Source: Bacteriovoracaceae bacterium
GTDB lineage: Bacteria > Bdellovibrionota > Bacteriovoracia > Bacteriovoracales > Bacteriovoracaceae
Reading direction: 5' to 3'
Assembly: GCA_023701435.1 (NCBI GenBank)
Contig: JAMPXB010000003.1
Location: 124,001 to 188,000 of the forward strand
Length of the DNA: 64,000 nucleotides
The translations under genes and the position numbers were made by a program. The notes under the pieces are model-generated. The model was not told the origin of the DNA. It saw only the letters and a program-made list of their open reading frames with translations, and searched no databases. This document shows positions 7,963 through 17,138 of this stretch, piece after piece (within the stretch, counting starts at the first letter, position 1; every line of letters starts with the position of its first letter).

Positions 7963-8606
7963 TATTCAAACTCCACTTCTGCAGCATTGCTGAAATGAAT
8001 GGCATGAAACTGCCCTTGCAGAAGATTGCTGTCGGCATTGCGTTTGATATTTACTGACTGAATACGAAATTTTTCACGGGTGATCATCGAGGTGAAGATG
8101 TTCATCAATTCATCAGTTGAGACATTGTTGAAAGCAAAATCGGCTTCCGCTCTCATGATTGTGTCAGAAATCATTTCATTGCCATAATTGCTGACCTTAA
8201 TTTTTGATAGATCCATTCCGACAGAAGAGAGCAGGTTGGACAGACGGGAGCTCATCATGGAGGCCCCATCAATAGGATTGTCTGAAAGTACGCCTGGACT
8301 GACTCTCTTAATTCCTTGTTTTTGACCGATGATTTCATTGGCCTTGGAGATTAAGGAAATTCTGGTATTAAGGTCTTCTTTCAAGGAATTATTCTGCCAG
8401 GCAAGGAAGGCGAGAAGAAGTGCTGGTACCAGAAAAAGCGCCAGAATAACACCGCCCTTGAAGAGGCGCTGTTGTTCTTCTTCCATACTATTATAGAAGT
8501 CTTGTATGTTTCCATAACTCGGTGTCAGTTTAAACTTATCGAGTCTTTCGAAAATTTCACGATCTATTTTTTTGAAAGCGGTTGCTTGGTTATTAACTTC
8601 TTCCAT
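7962..8606 (-). CDS. gspM: Type II secretion system protein GspM-like
   Basis: The 214-residue bitopic protein has a cytoplasmic N-terminus of about 48 residues, one membrane helix (about 49-71, GVILALFLVPALLLAFLAW) and a periplasmic coiled coil plus small ferredoxin-like domain. GspM pairs with GspL in the inner-membrane platform. Sequence conservation is low in this family, so the call rests on position between gspL and gspN and on topology. It starts 2 bases after the gspL stop. Confidence 0.7.
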   Translation of the reverse strand: MEEVNNQATAFKKIDREIFERLDKFKLTPSYGNIQDFYNSMEEEQQRLFKGGVILALFLVPALLLAFLAWQNNSLKEDLNTRISLISKANEIIGQKQGIKRVSPGVLSDNPIDGASMMSSRLSNLLSSVGMDLSKIKVSNYGNEMISDTIMRAEADFAFNNVSTDELMNIFTSMITREKFRIQSVNIKRNADSNLLQGQFHAIHFSNAAEVEFE

Positions 8607-8608
8607 GA

Positions 8609-10195
8609 TTAATTTCCTATCGCCGTAACATTTAACTGAAGCTTGGCCTGATCGAGTGTGGCCTCAATGTCAGTTAAATTTGAGCGTTCAAAAGCATTTT
8701 TTAAATTGGAAAGATCTTCGGAGGAATCGGAAGAGAAGGTTGCTTTAATTTCCCCGATATCACTGGTCGAAAATTCGATCAGGGTCGCTTGAGAAGAAGC
8801 GGCTATCTGACTGATTGTCACTAGCGGTGACAGGGCCTTGATTTGTATCGCCGACTGGAGGGTCCCGATTTCCTGTCTTACGGTACGCTGTTTTTTAACC
8901 ATGAGGCTAAGCACTTGCTTAGGGTCGGCAGTGGCCGCACGACGAAGACGACCGCTGATTTCAAGCTCATCATTTTTCATGAGGGCAGTTATTTTGGAAT
9001 TAACAGTGGCAATGTCTTTTTCAATGAAAAACCTTTCAACAAACAGAGAAACGGCAAAGACCAGGCAGACGGCCGCAACTCTGACCCCGATAAAGGAGAA
9101 GGAATAGAGGGGAATCTCTGAGGTCGAAGCCTGAGCAAATCTTCCTGTCAGTAGGTTGAGAAAACGATTTTTTCTTCTAAAACCAATGGCCATCATGTTG
9201 GCCAGGGCATACTTGGATTTATTTTTTGGATTAAGGTCTATCTTCTCTGCTTCAACCTTATCAAAGCTCTCCAGAAGAGTGACTTTCGTATCAAATTTCT
9301 CAGAGAGATAATTGGAAATATTTTTAATGTTTGATGTTCCACCGCAGATGAAGACGTGTTGAAGACTAAGACCGAAATTGACCTTAAATCCCACTTTCCA
9401 TCTGGCAAAATCAGCTACCAGGTGGGCGAGCACTCTTTCCATGGCTGCAGCAAAGTCTTTCTGGGACTGTTCGACTTCTTCATATTGCGTGGAAGTAAGC
9501 AGGAAAGCATTCTGATGCTTATAGATGATGGCCTCATCAGTTTCAATCTTGTAGGTCTCGGCAATCATCTCGTTGATGTGATGCCCGCCCATGTAACTGA
9601 TGTGACTCATTAAAAGACGAGAGTTATAAAAGAAGTAAGCCTTGGTGGTTTTATGGCCGATATCGAGCACACAAAAAGGTCCGGCCATTGGAGTCAGGTT
9701 GAAATAGTTCTCAACGACGGAAGATTCGGTGGAAAGTATGTTCGGAAGAATTTCTTTTTCACGGTGAAGATTGTAGTAAGTTTCAAATACATCTTCTTTT
9801 ACCAGTTCCACCAGAGCAGTGTGCTGGGTTTTCTGTCCCTCAATTCGGTATGCATAATGAATTTCAGAAAGGGAGTATGGGATATCTTCTTCCAACTGAA
9901 AGGGAAGCATGAGTTCAGCTTTCTTTTTGCTCTTCACTGGCAAGGTGAGAAAACGAGTGGTCATCATCGAGTTCTCGGCCTGATAGATAATCTTAGTATC
10001 CGGTCGGGCAACTGAATCAATGAGTTCTTGAATGATCAGGGTCTGAGCTTCTTCTTCGGTTATATCAGAGTGATCGGCCATATAATCGCGTATAACAATT
10101 TCACTCATGTCGACATGAGAAATCTTCCGGCGATCAACGAAAGAGGAAAGGTATTTTACACTATAAGTTCCGACGTCTATGGCTAATACATGCAT
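8609..10195 (-). CDS. gspL: Type II secretion system protein GspL
   Basis: The first ~340 residues form an actin-like PilM/GspL domain (AIDVGTYSVKYL, then CVLDIGHKTTKAYFF, then VFICGGTSNIKNI). A membrane helix (about 368-392) and a periplasmic domain follow. GspL recruits the GspE ATPase to the inner membrane and pairs with GspM. At 528 residues it is longer than E. coli-type GspL (about 400), because the cytoplasmic part is a full PilM-like module. A 41-base gap separates it from gspK, the widest gap in the operon. Confidence 0.8.
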   Translation of the reverse strand: MHVLAIDVGTYSVKYLSSFVDRRKISHVDMSEIVIRDYMADHSDITEEEAQTLIIQELIDSVARPDTKIIYQAENSMMTTRFLTLPVKSKKKAELMLPFQLEEDIPYSLSEIHYAYRIEGQKTQHTALVELVKEDVFETYYNLHREKEILPNILSTESSVVENYFNLTPMAGPFCVLDIGHKTTKAYFFYNSRLLMSHISYMGGHHINEMIAETYKIETDEAIIYKHQNAFLLTSTQYEEVEQSQKDFAAAMERVLAHLVADFARWKVGFKVNFGLSLQHVFICGGTSNIKNISNYLSEKFDTKVTLLESFDKVEAEKIDLNPKNKSKYALANMMAIGFRRKNRFLNLLTGRFAQASTSEIPLYSFSFIGVRVAAVCLVFAVSLFVERFFIEKDIATVNSKITALMKNDELEISGRLRRAATADPKQVLSLMVKKQRTVRQEIGTLQSAIQIKALSPLVTISQIAASSQATLIEFSTSDIGEIKATFSSDSSEDLSNLKNAFERSNLTDIEATLDQAKLQLNVTAIGN

Positions 10196-10236
10196 GGTAT
10201 TATTTTAACCAGAACCTATGAATTACGCCTAGATAA

Positions 10237-11598
10237 TTAATTGATTTGAATTTCGATGATACGTGGCTCAAGTAGCTGAGTGTTCTGGTCCGGTTGATTG
10301 TTATTGTTGTTGTTATTAACCGGAGGTGGAACTTCTTCACCGGGATTAGGAAGACGGCAATTAGGGGGAGTGCCAATCTGGCCTTCCGGACATTTACTCA
10401 CAGTCGGCTCACTCTTAGGCAGGACCACGTAGGCGACGAGAGTATAAATGGAACGGTTATAGGAGCCTTCTGAGACGATCTTAAAGAGGTTGGGGTTTGA
10501 CCCGAAAGTGATGCCCTTACTTTCGAAGAGTTTTAGTCTGTTATCAAAGTCGGTCTCTTGCATTAACCGTTCTTGGGTCACGATATACTTTTTAAAATCT
10601 TCCTTAGTGTTGATGAACTGTGGTTTTTCCGGATCATCTCTCCACAGGAAAAATTCCCGCACATCATCTTCCGTCATGCTTGGTATAAGAATTCTAAGCA
10701 TGTTGGCCGTGAGCTTATTGAAGTCGATCTGAGTCGAAGGATAGACAGAAAATTCATTTTGAATAAGTTCAATCAGTTCATCATTCCAGCCAGGAATAGC
10801 GTACAGTTCACTGGCAGAGCTAAGAGGGCCGAATTTAGGAGTCAAAGGAATCCGCTGAAAATTGGTCTCAGCTTCTCCCGCCAGTGGGTCCTGTGCCATA
10901 CTGCCAAAGTCGGACATGTAATATTTCAGAGAGGTCAGGAGTTCCTGGTAGTTTAAGTTTGAATAACGATCTTCAAAGGCTTCGTCTTTTTCTTTTTTCT
11001 CATCCACCAGGCGCTTCAAAAGAAAGTACAGTGACTGGTCCACGGAAACATCAGTCAGGATGGCATTGTCGGCCATGTTGATGGTAGAGGAAGTATCCTC
11101 CGGTTCAGCATTGGGATCCGGATTGTACTTGGTCATATCAATACGAAGGAGGTTGAGGTTAAGGCGATTGGAAATGTTCTGAATGCTGACTTTCATCTCA
11201 CCTTCGAGCAAGGACTCTGCTTCAAACTTTTCAACTGTGTCTTTGAAGGCGCGGCTGGCATTGCCTCCAACGGGAATGGGATAAATGAAAGGCACTTCCC
11301 AGAGCTGATTCAGGAGCTGAGAAGGAACGGCGTTCTTGGCATTGGCGTTGCCTTGAACTTTATTATAGGCCTCTTTATAAAGTCGCAATCTGGTAATTGC
11401 CAGTTGCATTCCTGATTCGGCCAGAAGTTTGGATTGGGCACGATCGAGAATATTAGTGGCCTTAATCCTGCTAATTTTAGATTCAAAAGTAAATTCACCA
11501 TAAATGGCCATCAGGAGAATAATCGCCGTCATGATCATCATGATGGCCACACCTCGCTCATTTTTCAGAATGCTTTTGAGTTCTTTTTTAAGTCTCAT
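10237..11598 (-). CDS. gspK: Type II secretion minor pseudopilin GspK
   Basis: The prepilin site is NERG|VAIMMIMTAI, without the Glu at +5 that the other pseudopilins have, as is usual for GspK. The large periplasmic domain is that of the pseudopilus-tip protein, with the helix-rich insert about residues 180-360. The C-terminus holds a run of seven Asn beside Pro-rich sequence (PPVNNNNNNNQPDQN). The ATG at 11598 has ACGGAG upstream and overlaps the gspJ stop by 11 bases; an upstream start would only lengthen the overlap. GspK caps the GspI-J-K tip. Confidence 0.85.
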   Translation of the reverse strand: MRLKKELKSILKNERGVAIMMIMTAIILLMAIYGEFTFESKISRIKATNILDRAQSKLLAESGMQLAITRLRLYKEAYNKVQGNANAKNAVPSQLLNQLWEVPFIYPIPVGGNASRAFKDTVEKFEAESLLEGEMKVSIQNISNRLNLNLLRIDMTKYNPDPNAEPEDTSSTINMADNAILTDVSVDQSLYFLLKRLVDEKKEKDEAFEDRYSNLNYQELLTSLKYYMSDFGSMAQDPLAGEAETNFQRIPLTPKFGPLSSASELYAIPGWNDELIELIQNEFSVYPSTQIDFNKLTANMLRILIPSMTEDDVREFFLWRDDPEKPQFINTKEDFKKYIVTQERLMQETDFDNRLKLFESKGITFGSNPNLFKIVSEGSYNRSIYTLVAYVVLPKSEPTVSKCPEGQIGTPPNCRLPNPGEEVPPPVNNNNNNNQPDQNTQLLEPRIIEIQIN

Positions 11599-12541
11599 CA
11601 AATTCTCCGTCTTGACTACCACTAGTGGCAGAACCGGTGTTATTGATGGGGGTCGTGAGTTGAGGTTGGTCCTGGGGAGTTACCATTGGCCAGTGAGTCC
11701 GGAAAATACGGGAAGCTGATCTTTTATGTCCCTGGGAATCATACCAAGTGATCAGAATTCGGACTCCTCTGATGATATTTTCTCCACCGGGAATAGACTT
11801 CAGGGAAGTCTCCCATTTTCTTTTATTAAAATCCCAATATTGGAATTCCAGGCTTTCAACATTGCGGAGAAGGACTGCGCCTTTTACATTCTCATCGTCC
11901 ACGTTAAGACGTTTGTCCGAGTAGGGATCATCTGCCGAGAAATATCTAACCAGGCTCTTGAGGGATTTAGGAATTTCCGGACTTTCCTCATCTTCAGGCA
12001 GTGCCTCCTGTTCGGCCAGGGCATAGCGAACCCAGGCGAAGTGAGATTGTTTGGTGTTTTCTAATTTCCTGCGATTGGAAGTGGTGAAAAATTCAAAAAC
12101 ATTTTTTTCAGGGGCATAAAAACGAGGGACGGGAAAACCTTCACGGCTGACGGATGAGAAATGCTCGTTTCTCTCAAAGCGGGCCACCAGTTGTTCATAG
12201 TACTGCTGAAGAACAGGACTAAAGGAGCCTTGCTGGGCCCCGCTGTCCATTCCCGCATTGCTACCGCCGGCAGCATTCACATTTTGATTGGGGTTCATGA
12301 CAGTGCTAAAATAGAGCGGAGAATAGATTTGAGAAAAGTCCCATTCAAAGCGGCTCATGGCCGTTTCAATCTGAAGATTGTTTGTGTTGGCCTCGGTTGT
12401 TCTTTCCATCGTAAGAGCAGCATTTTCCGTAATATCCACTACCCCAAGAGTAATGAAGGCCAGCAAAGTGATGGCAATCAGGATCTCTAAAAGTGTGAAA
12501 CCGGCCTGGTTAGAAACCGACGTTAAGCTGAATTTTTTCAT
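11588..12541 (-). CDS. gspJ: Type II secretion minor pseudopilin GspJ
   Basis: This is a class III signal peptide protein with cleavage site NQAG|FTLLEILIAITLLAF and Glu at +5. The soluble beta-rich domain follows (LEFQYWDFNKRKWE, VRILITWYDSQG). Together with GspI and GspK it forms the initiating tip of the pseudopilus in the periplasm. A Gly/Ser/Asn-rich low-complexity insert lies near residues 80-105. The gene overlaps gspI by 32 bases and gspK by 11. Confidence 0.85.
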   Translation of the reverse strand: MKKFSLTSVSNQAGFTLLEILIAITLLAFITLGVVDITENAALTMERTTEANTNNLQIETAMSRFEWDFSQIYSPLYFSTVMNPNQNVNAAGGSNAGMDSGAQQGSFSPVLQQYYEQLVARFERNEHFSSVSREGFPVPRFYAPEKNVFEFFTTSNRRKLENTKQSHFAWVRYALAEQEALPEDEESPEIPKSLKSLVRYFSADDPYSDKRLNVDDENVKGAVLLRNVESLEFQYWDFNKRKWETSLKSIPGGENIIRGVRILITWYDSQGHKRSASRIFRTHWPMVTPQDQPQLTTPINNTGSATSGSQDGEFDET

Positions 12542-13079
12542 TATAATTTGTTAAAAAAGTGGAAAGTGTAAAATTGTACTTTGTTTCCTTGTTAGTCACT
12601 GTCACCCGTGCCTGCCAGATGACTTTTTCAATATTTTTTTTCAGTTCTTCAAAGATCATTTTCTCCAAGGCCGCATTCTTCTGAGTGTTGGCACCTTCAG
12701 AGTAATAATCACCTTCATAGCTTTCTTTCGCCTCTGAGGTGGTGGCATCTTTTTGAGAAAAAAGCTGTGCAAAATCCGGGATGGTCAGCTTCTTAATTTC
12801 CAGGGTGTATTCATAATTCGCAAAGTCCGCCTCTTCAAAAGTTTTGGTTTCTTTGAGATTGGCGGTGGCATTAGAAAATTTCGGCGGATCAAGGACCAGC
12901 TCATTAATTTTTCTTTCGGCCAGTTGCTGGAGAATAAGCTGTTCCTCGGAAAGTCGGGAATCTTCGACGTTATACCCCTGGCTGGTGAGATAGGCGGTTA
13001 CAAAAAAGGCGAAGAGAGTGATGGCAATCATCACTTCCAGAAGAGAAAAACCTTTTTCGTTTTTTAGTTTGCCAGCCAC
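12510..13079 (-). CDS. gspI: Type II secretion minor pseudopilin GspI
   Basis: The prepilin site is NEKG|FSLLEVMIAITLFAFF with Glu at +5. The mature domain includes the typical QLAERKINEL segment after the N-terminal helix. It starts on GTG, overlaps the end of gspH by 16 bases and overlaps gspJ by 32 bases, so expression is probably coupled. At 189 residues it is longer than E. coli-type GspI (about 125), from an acidic insert near residues 95-135. Confidence 0.82.
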   Translation of the reverse strand: MAGKLKNEKGFSLLEVMIAITLFAFFVTAYLTSQGYNVEDSRLSEEQLILQQLAERKINELVLDPPKFSNATANLKETKTFEEADFANYEYTLEIKKLTIPDFAQLFSQKDATTSEAKESYEGDYYSEGANTQKNAALEKMIFEELKKNIEKVIWQARVTVTNKETKYNFTLSTFLTNYNEKIQLNVGF

Positions 13080-13759
13080 TGTTTATAAACCTCGTCCATT
13101 CTAGTTTGAAGGATATCTTCCAGTTTCGCAACGCTAGAAGCTGGGAGAGGTTCAAAAACACTGTTGGTTTCTGCCAGGAAAGGGGCGATTTCAAGGTAAG
13201 CGATTTCATCAGTTGTCGAGAAGATGATCAGTCCCGCGTCCTTTTCTCCGGTGGGATAGAAGTAGAGAACGGCTTCGCCCTCGGTGATAAGAGCTTTTTG
13301 AGAGGAGCTGGCCATTCCCATAATAGTCACATCAGGCGAAATTTCATGCTTAATGTCTTCAAACTCTTCCACTTTGGTGAATTGGCGATCAATTGAGGCC
13401 CTTTTGTCTGCTTCCGCCTTCACTTCTTCCAGAGATTTGGACGATTTTTCCGGCATATCCGGTAGCGGCAAATTTCCGGCCGGTCCGTATTCGACAGTAT
13501 ATTCTGTAGGGGACTTCTCTAAGGAGATGCGCAGGCGAACAACGGTATTTCTTAATACAGATTCATTGCTGGCAAAACGCACTGAGCGGTCCAGGTCATC
13601 TACTGCTGTTTTAAGGTCACGATGCTTTTGAACATGATCACTGGAAGGAAGAGCGAGGAAAATCATCGCTGCAAGGACTAAGGCCACCAGGATTTCAATA
13701 AGGGAGAAACCCCGGTGGTTTGAGATCAATTTAGAGGTCTTTTGAATTGATGTCGGCAT
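13064..13759 (-). CDS. gspH: Type II secretion minor pseudopilin GspH
   Basis: The prepilin site is NHRG|FSLIEILVALVLAAMIF. The downstream region (DDLDRSVRFASNESVLRNT) is the conserved GspH block, followed by a beta-rich domain. GspH joins the pseudopilus rod to its tip. The ATG at 13759 has AAGGTG just upstream; an in-frame GTG at 13774 is an alternative. Both starts lie inside the gspG coding region, an overlap of 29 to 44 bases. Confidence 0.82.
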   Translation of the reverse strand: MPTSIQKTSKLISNHRGFSLIEILVALVLAAMIFLALPSSDHVQKHRDLKTAVDDLDRSVRFASNESVLRNTVVRLRISLEKSPTEYTVEYGPAGNLPLPDMPEKSSKSLEEVKAEADKRASIDRQFTKVEEFEDIKHEISPDVTIMGMASSSQKALITEGEAVLYFYPTGEKDAGLIIFSTTDEIAYLEIAPFLAETNSVFEPLPASSVAKLEDILQTRMDEVYKQWLAN

Positions 13760-14177
13760 CAACACCTTCACCACCTTCAGCGTTATCAGCGCCTAAAGAG
13801 ATGATTGTGAAAGTCTTACCATCAGATTCGTAGATGAATTCATTATCCCAAGGATCCTGAGGAATTTTTCCACCCTCAATGTACCCACCTGGAGCATAAC
13901 GCTTACATTCACGTCCACCCTGAGGCTTATCAATTAAAGCATCAAGACCCATGTCTGAGGTTGGGAGAAAGTTACAGTCGCGACGGAATTCTTTAAGTCG
14001 GTCTGAAAGGGACTTAATCTGAATCTTGGCAGATGAAACTTTACCTTCTTGAAGCTGTTCGAAAACTCGTCCACCGACGAATGTACCGGCCAGAGCAAGT
14101 AGGGTAAGGGCGATCAAAATCTCAATTAAGCTCATGCCTGCCTGGGATTTCATAATCTTTTGAATATTAGCTAACAT
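13731..14177 (-). CDS. gspG: Type II secretion major pseudopilin GspG
   Basis: The 148-residue protein has cleavage site SQAG|MSLIEILIALTLLAL with Glu at +5. The compact C-terminal domain has the GspG hallmarks: FLPTSDMGLDALI, the YxxxGYIEGGKIPQDPWDNEF loop, and a calcium-site region rich in Gly and Asp near DNAEGGEGVDAD. It is the major subunit of the periplasmic pseudopilus. Two cysteines (CNF and ECK) could form a disulfide. An AGGAG ribosome site precedes its ATG. Confidence 0.93.
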   Translation of the reverse strand: MLANIQKIMKSQAGMSLIEILIALTLLALAGTFVGGRVFEQLQEGKVSSAKIQIKSLSDRLKEFRRDCNFLPTSDMGLDALIDKPQGGRECKRYAPGGYIEGGKIPQDPWDNEFIYESDGKTFTIISLGADNAEGGEGVDADINSKDL

Positions 14178-14186
14178 TGTATCTCC

Positions 14187-15401
14187 TTAACGAAGCGAGT
14201 TCATGTTCATCATCGGGATTACGACCGCAAAGACAATAAAGCCAATCGCAGTTCCCAGACAAATCATCATGATGGGTTCTAAAACAGAGGTGAGTCCACT
14301 GATTTTGGATTGTACTTGATCTTCATAGTTTTCTGAAATGATTTTTAACATGGGCTCCAATTCTCCTGATCTTTCACCCAATTTAATCATGTGAGTCACC
14401 ATCGCCGGGAAATAACCACTTTGAACCAAAGGCGCCGCAATGGAGGCACCTTCTGAAACTGAAATTCGGGCCTTTTCAACGGCATCTTTCATATGAACAT
14501 TAGGAATCAGGTTTTTAACAATGGTGAGGGCCGTTAAAATAGGCACTCCTGAATTCATCAATGTGCCTAATGTGGAGCAAAAACGGCTCACATTGATCAT
14601 TTTGACCATCATTCCCAAAACCGGAAGCTTTAATTGCAGGGCGTGCCACTGGGACTCGCCTTTACTGGTATGAATATACTTATTAACTACAAAGATAGTA
14701 CCAATAATGGCCGCGATAACCAGCCACCAGTAACTAACCAAAAAGTTGGAAATCCAAATACACACCTGAGTGATAAAAGGCAGTTCTTTTTTCATGCTGA
14801 TAAAAATCTTGGCAATCTTGGGAATAACGAAAATAAAAATAACGTTCATCATGACAAAGCCGAAGACCCCCATGATAACCGGGTAGGTCATGGCCCCGCG
14901 AATTTTACTTTTAAGTTTCACCTGAGACTCTGTAAAATCGGCCAGTCTCAGTAGCACAATTTCCAGTGTTCCTGAGGCTTCACCGGCCTCCACCATATTC
15001 ACATAGATGGAATTGAATACTTTCGGGTGATCCTGCAGGGCCTTCGCTAAACTTGCCCCTTCATTCACTTTTTGTTTGAGATCAGAGAGTACTAAGCGGA
15101 GGTTTGGATTTTCCACCTGATCAACCAGGGCCGAAAGAGCTTCCACAATCTGGATTTTGGCGCGGATGAGGGTCGCGAGCTGCCTGGTCATCATCGCCAG
15201 ATCTTCTACCGGAACTGAACCACGGAGCTGGAGCAGGCTGCTGCCGCCGCTGGTTCCCTGGGCCTTCTGTTCCTTGATATCAATCAGCATGATACCCATG
15301 CCTTTCAGGCGCTGCTTGGCCGCAACAATGCTCTCCACGTTGATTGTGTTCTTTATCTCCTTACCGGATCTATCCATTCCCTTGTAAGAGTAAATTGGCA
15401 T
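14187..15401 (-). CDS. gspF: Type II secretion inner-membrane platform protein GspF
   Basis: The 404-residue protein has the two repeated GspF/PilC domains (about residues 68-190 and 270-395), each with conserved helices (LATLIRAKIQIVEALSAL; CSTLGTLMNSGVPILTAL). It has three membrane segments, near residues 170-190, 220-240 and 375-400. It is the polytopic core of the assembly platform that receives force from GspE. It starts 3 bases after the gspE stop. Confidence 0.92.
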   Translation of the reverse strand: MPIYSYKGMDRSGKEIKNTINVESIVAAKQRLKGMGIMLIDIKEQKAQGTSGGSSLLQLRGSVPVEDLAMMTRQLATLIRAKIQIVEALSALVDQVENPNLRLVLSDLKQKVNEGASLAKALQDHPKVFNSIYVNMVEAGEASGTLEIVLLRLADFTESQVKLKSKIRGAMTYPVIMGVFGFVMMNVIFIFVIPKIAKIFISMKKELPFITQVCIWISNFLVSYWWLVIAAIIGTIFVVNKYIHTSKGESQWHALQLKLPVLGMMVKMINVSRFCSTLGTLMNSGVPILTALTIVKNLIPNVHMKDAVEKARISVSEGASIAAPLVQSGYFPAMVTHMIKLGERSGELEPMLKIISENYEDQVQSKISGLTSVLEPIMMICLGTAIGFIVFAVVIPMMNMNSLR

Positions 15402-15404
15402 AAA

Positions 15405-17135
15405 TTATTCTGCCTCTTCCGCATTGATAGCTCGCATGATTTCATCAACGGAAGTAATCCCTTCGAAAATTTTATCGAGAGCATCTCCCCGAAGAGTTCT
15501 CATGCCTGCACGGACAGCAGCCTTTTTAATGGTGGCAGCATCTGTTTTCTGAATAATCAGAGCACGGATTTCATCGTTAATAAGAAGGAGTTCAGATACC
15601 ACGGTACGGCCGGAATAACCGGTGTTGCTGCAACGAGGGCAGCCGACTGGCTTAAAGACAGTTGCTGTATCAGGAATTTCATCCACATCCAGAATAACTT
15701 TTTCAAAATCTGTTAACTGAACCTGTTGTTTACAAACACTGCAGAGAGTTCTGACAAGTCTTTGTGCCAGAACACCCACCAGAGATGATGAAATTAAGAA
15801 GGGCTGAACACCCATATCGATCAATCGGGTAGGAGCAGAACTTGAGTCATTGGTATGCAGAGTTGAAAGCACAAAGTGACCGGTCAAAGAGGCGTTAATG
15901 GCCATCTCTGCTGTTTCGCGGTCACGGGTCTCTCCCACCATCACCACATCAGGATTTTGACGGAGAATTGAACGGAGTGCAACAGCGAAGGAGAGATCAA
16001 TTTTATGGTTTACCTGAATTTGGGAAATTCCGGGAATTTCATATTCTACCGGATCTTCCACGGTAATGATCATTTTGTCCGGAGAGTTAATGCGGTCAAG
16101 TAGGGCAAAAAGAGTGGTTGTTTTACCGTGACCAGTTGGACCAGTCACATAAAGAACACCATGTTTATGCCCGGCCAGTTCGATCAGTCCATCAAGCACT
16201 TTCCCACGGAATCCTAATGTTTCCAGGCGAAGGGCCGTGTTGTTCTTTTCGAGAATACGCATAACAATACGTTCCCCGGATTGAATCGGAATGGTCGAAA
16301 GACGGATATCAATATCTTTACCAGCAATTTTAATTTTAATACGTCCATCTTGCGGAAGACGTTTTTCAGCAATATCCAGTCGGGCCATAACTTTAATACG
16401 TGATGATACGGCCGCATGGGTTTTCTTTGGCTGACGGAGGATTTCCGTCATCACCCCATTGATCCGGAAACGATAAACCGTTTCACGCTCATAGGGCTCG
16501 ATATGAATATCGGAAGCGCGCTCTTTAACGGCACGGAAAATAATTGAGTTCACAAAACGAATGACCGGAGCTTCATCGGCGGCGGAGTCAAGAATATCGA
16601 TTGGTCCTTCGAGGTCCAGATTTTCTTCAAACTCTTCATCTTCGATCGAGTCAACCAGGTTTCGGTTGGCCTTCTCGTAAACGCGGTTAATAGCATCTTG
16701 AATTCGCAGCGGAGTGGTGCAGATGATCTTGATCTCTTTTTTATAGATCATGTGGAGATCATTGACGACATTGAAGTTGAAAGGGTTACTCATCAAGATG
16801 GTCACGGAGAAATCAGTCTCCATGCAGGGAAGAACTTCATGATGTTTGGCATAATTGATGGAGAGGTCTTTGACCACGTTGGCATCAATTTCTTCGACTT
16901 TAATATCTGTTTGATAAGGAATACCGATCTGCAGACAGACAATCTTGGTTAAGTCATGTGAATGAATGTAGTTCTTCTTCAGGAGAATATCTCCTAAAAG
17001 CCCACCTTCAACTCGTTGCTGTTCCAAAGAGTCTTCAAGCTGAGAACGGGTGAGGGAGGTGTACTTTAGTAAAAGCTCACCGATCTTTTCCTTACTCTGT
17101 TCAATATTTTCCAGAACATCATTGCTTACATTCAT
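15405..17135 (-). CDS. gspE: Type II secretion ATPase GspE
   Basis: This cytoplasmic hexameric ATPase drives pseudopilus assembly. The N-terminal GspE domain ends near residue 150. The ATPase core has Walker A GPTGHGKTTT (about 331-340), an Asp box, Walker B region NPDVVMVGETRD, and a His box. A tetracysteine zinc module is present: CSVC near residue 465 and CPRC near 498, as in true GspE rather than in many PilB relatives. The length (576) is normal. Gaps to neighbours are 3 bases each side. Confidence 0.94.
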   Translation of the reverse strand: MNVSNDVLENIEQSKEKIGELLLKYTSLTRSQLEDSLEQQRVEGGLLGDILLKKNYIHSHDLTKIVCLQIGIPYQTDIKVEEIDANVVKDLSINYAKHHEVLPCMETDFSVTILMSNPFNFNVVNDLHMIYKKEIKIICTTPLRIQDAINRVYEKANRNLVDSIEDEEFEENLDLEGPIDILDSAADEAPVIRFVNSIIFRAVKERASDIHIEPYERETVYRFRINGVMTEILRQPKKTHAAVSSRIKVMARLDIAEKRLPQDGRIKIKIAGKDIDIRLSTIPIQSGERIVMRILEKNNTALRLETLGFRGKVLDGLIELAGHKHGVLYVTGPTGHGKTTTLFALLDRINSPDKMIITVEDPVEYEIPGISQIQVNHKIDLSFAVALRSILRQNPDVVMVGETRDRETAEMAINASLTGHFVLSTLHTNDSSSAPTRLIDMGVQPFLISSSLVGVLAQRLVRTLCSVCKQQVQLTDFEKVILDVDEIPDTATVFKPVGCPRCSNTGYSGRTVVSELLLINDEIRALIIQKTDAATIKKAAVRAGMRTLRGDALDKIFEGITSVDEIMRAINAEEAE

Positions 17136-17138
17136 GTT

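Noticed and set aside
9653-10015. A 120-codon open frame on the plus strand inside gspL
   Set aside because: It is antisense to a strong gspL call, has no ribosome site and shows no protein-like pattern.
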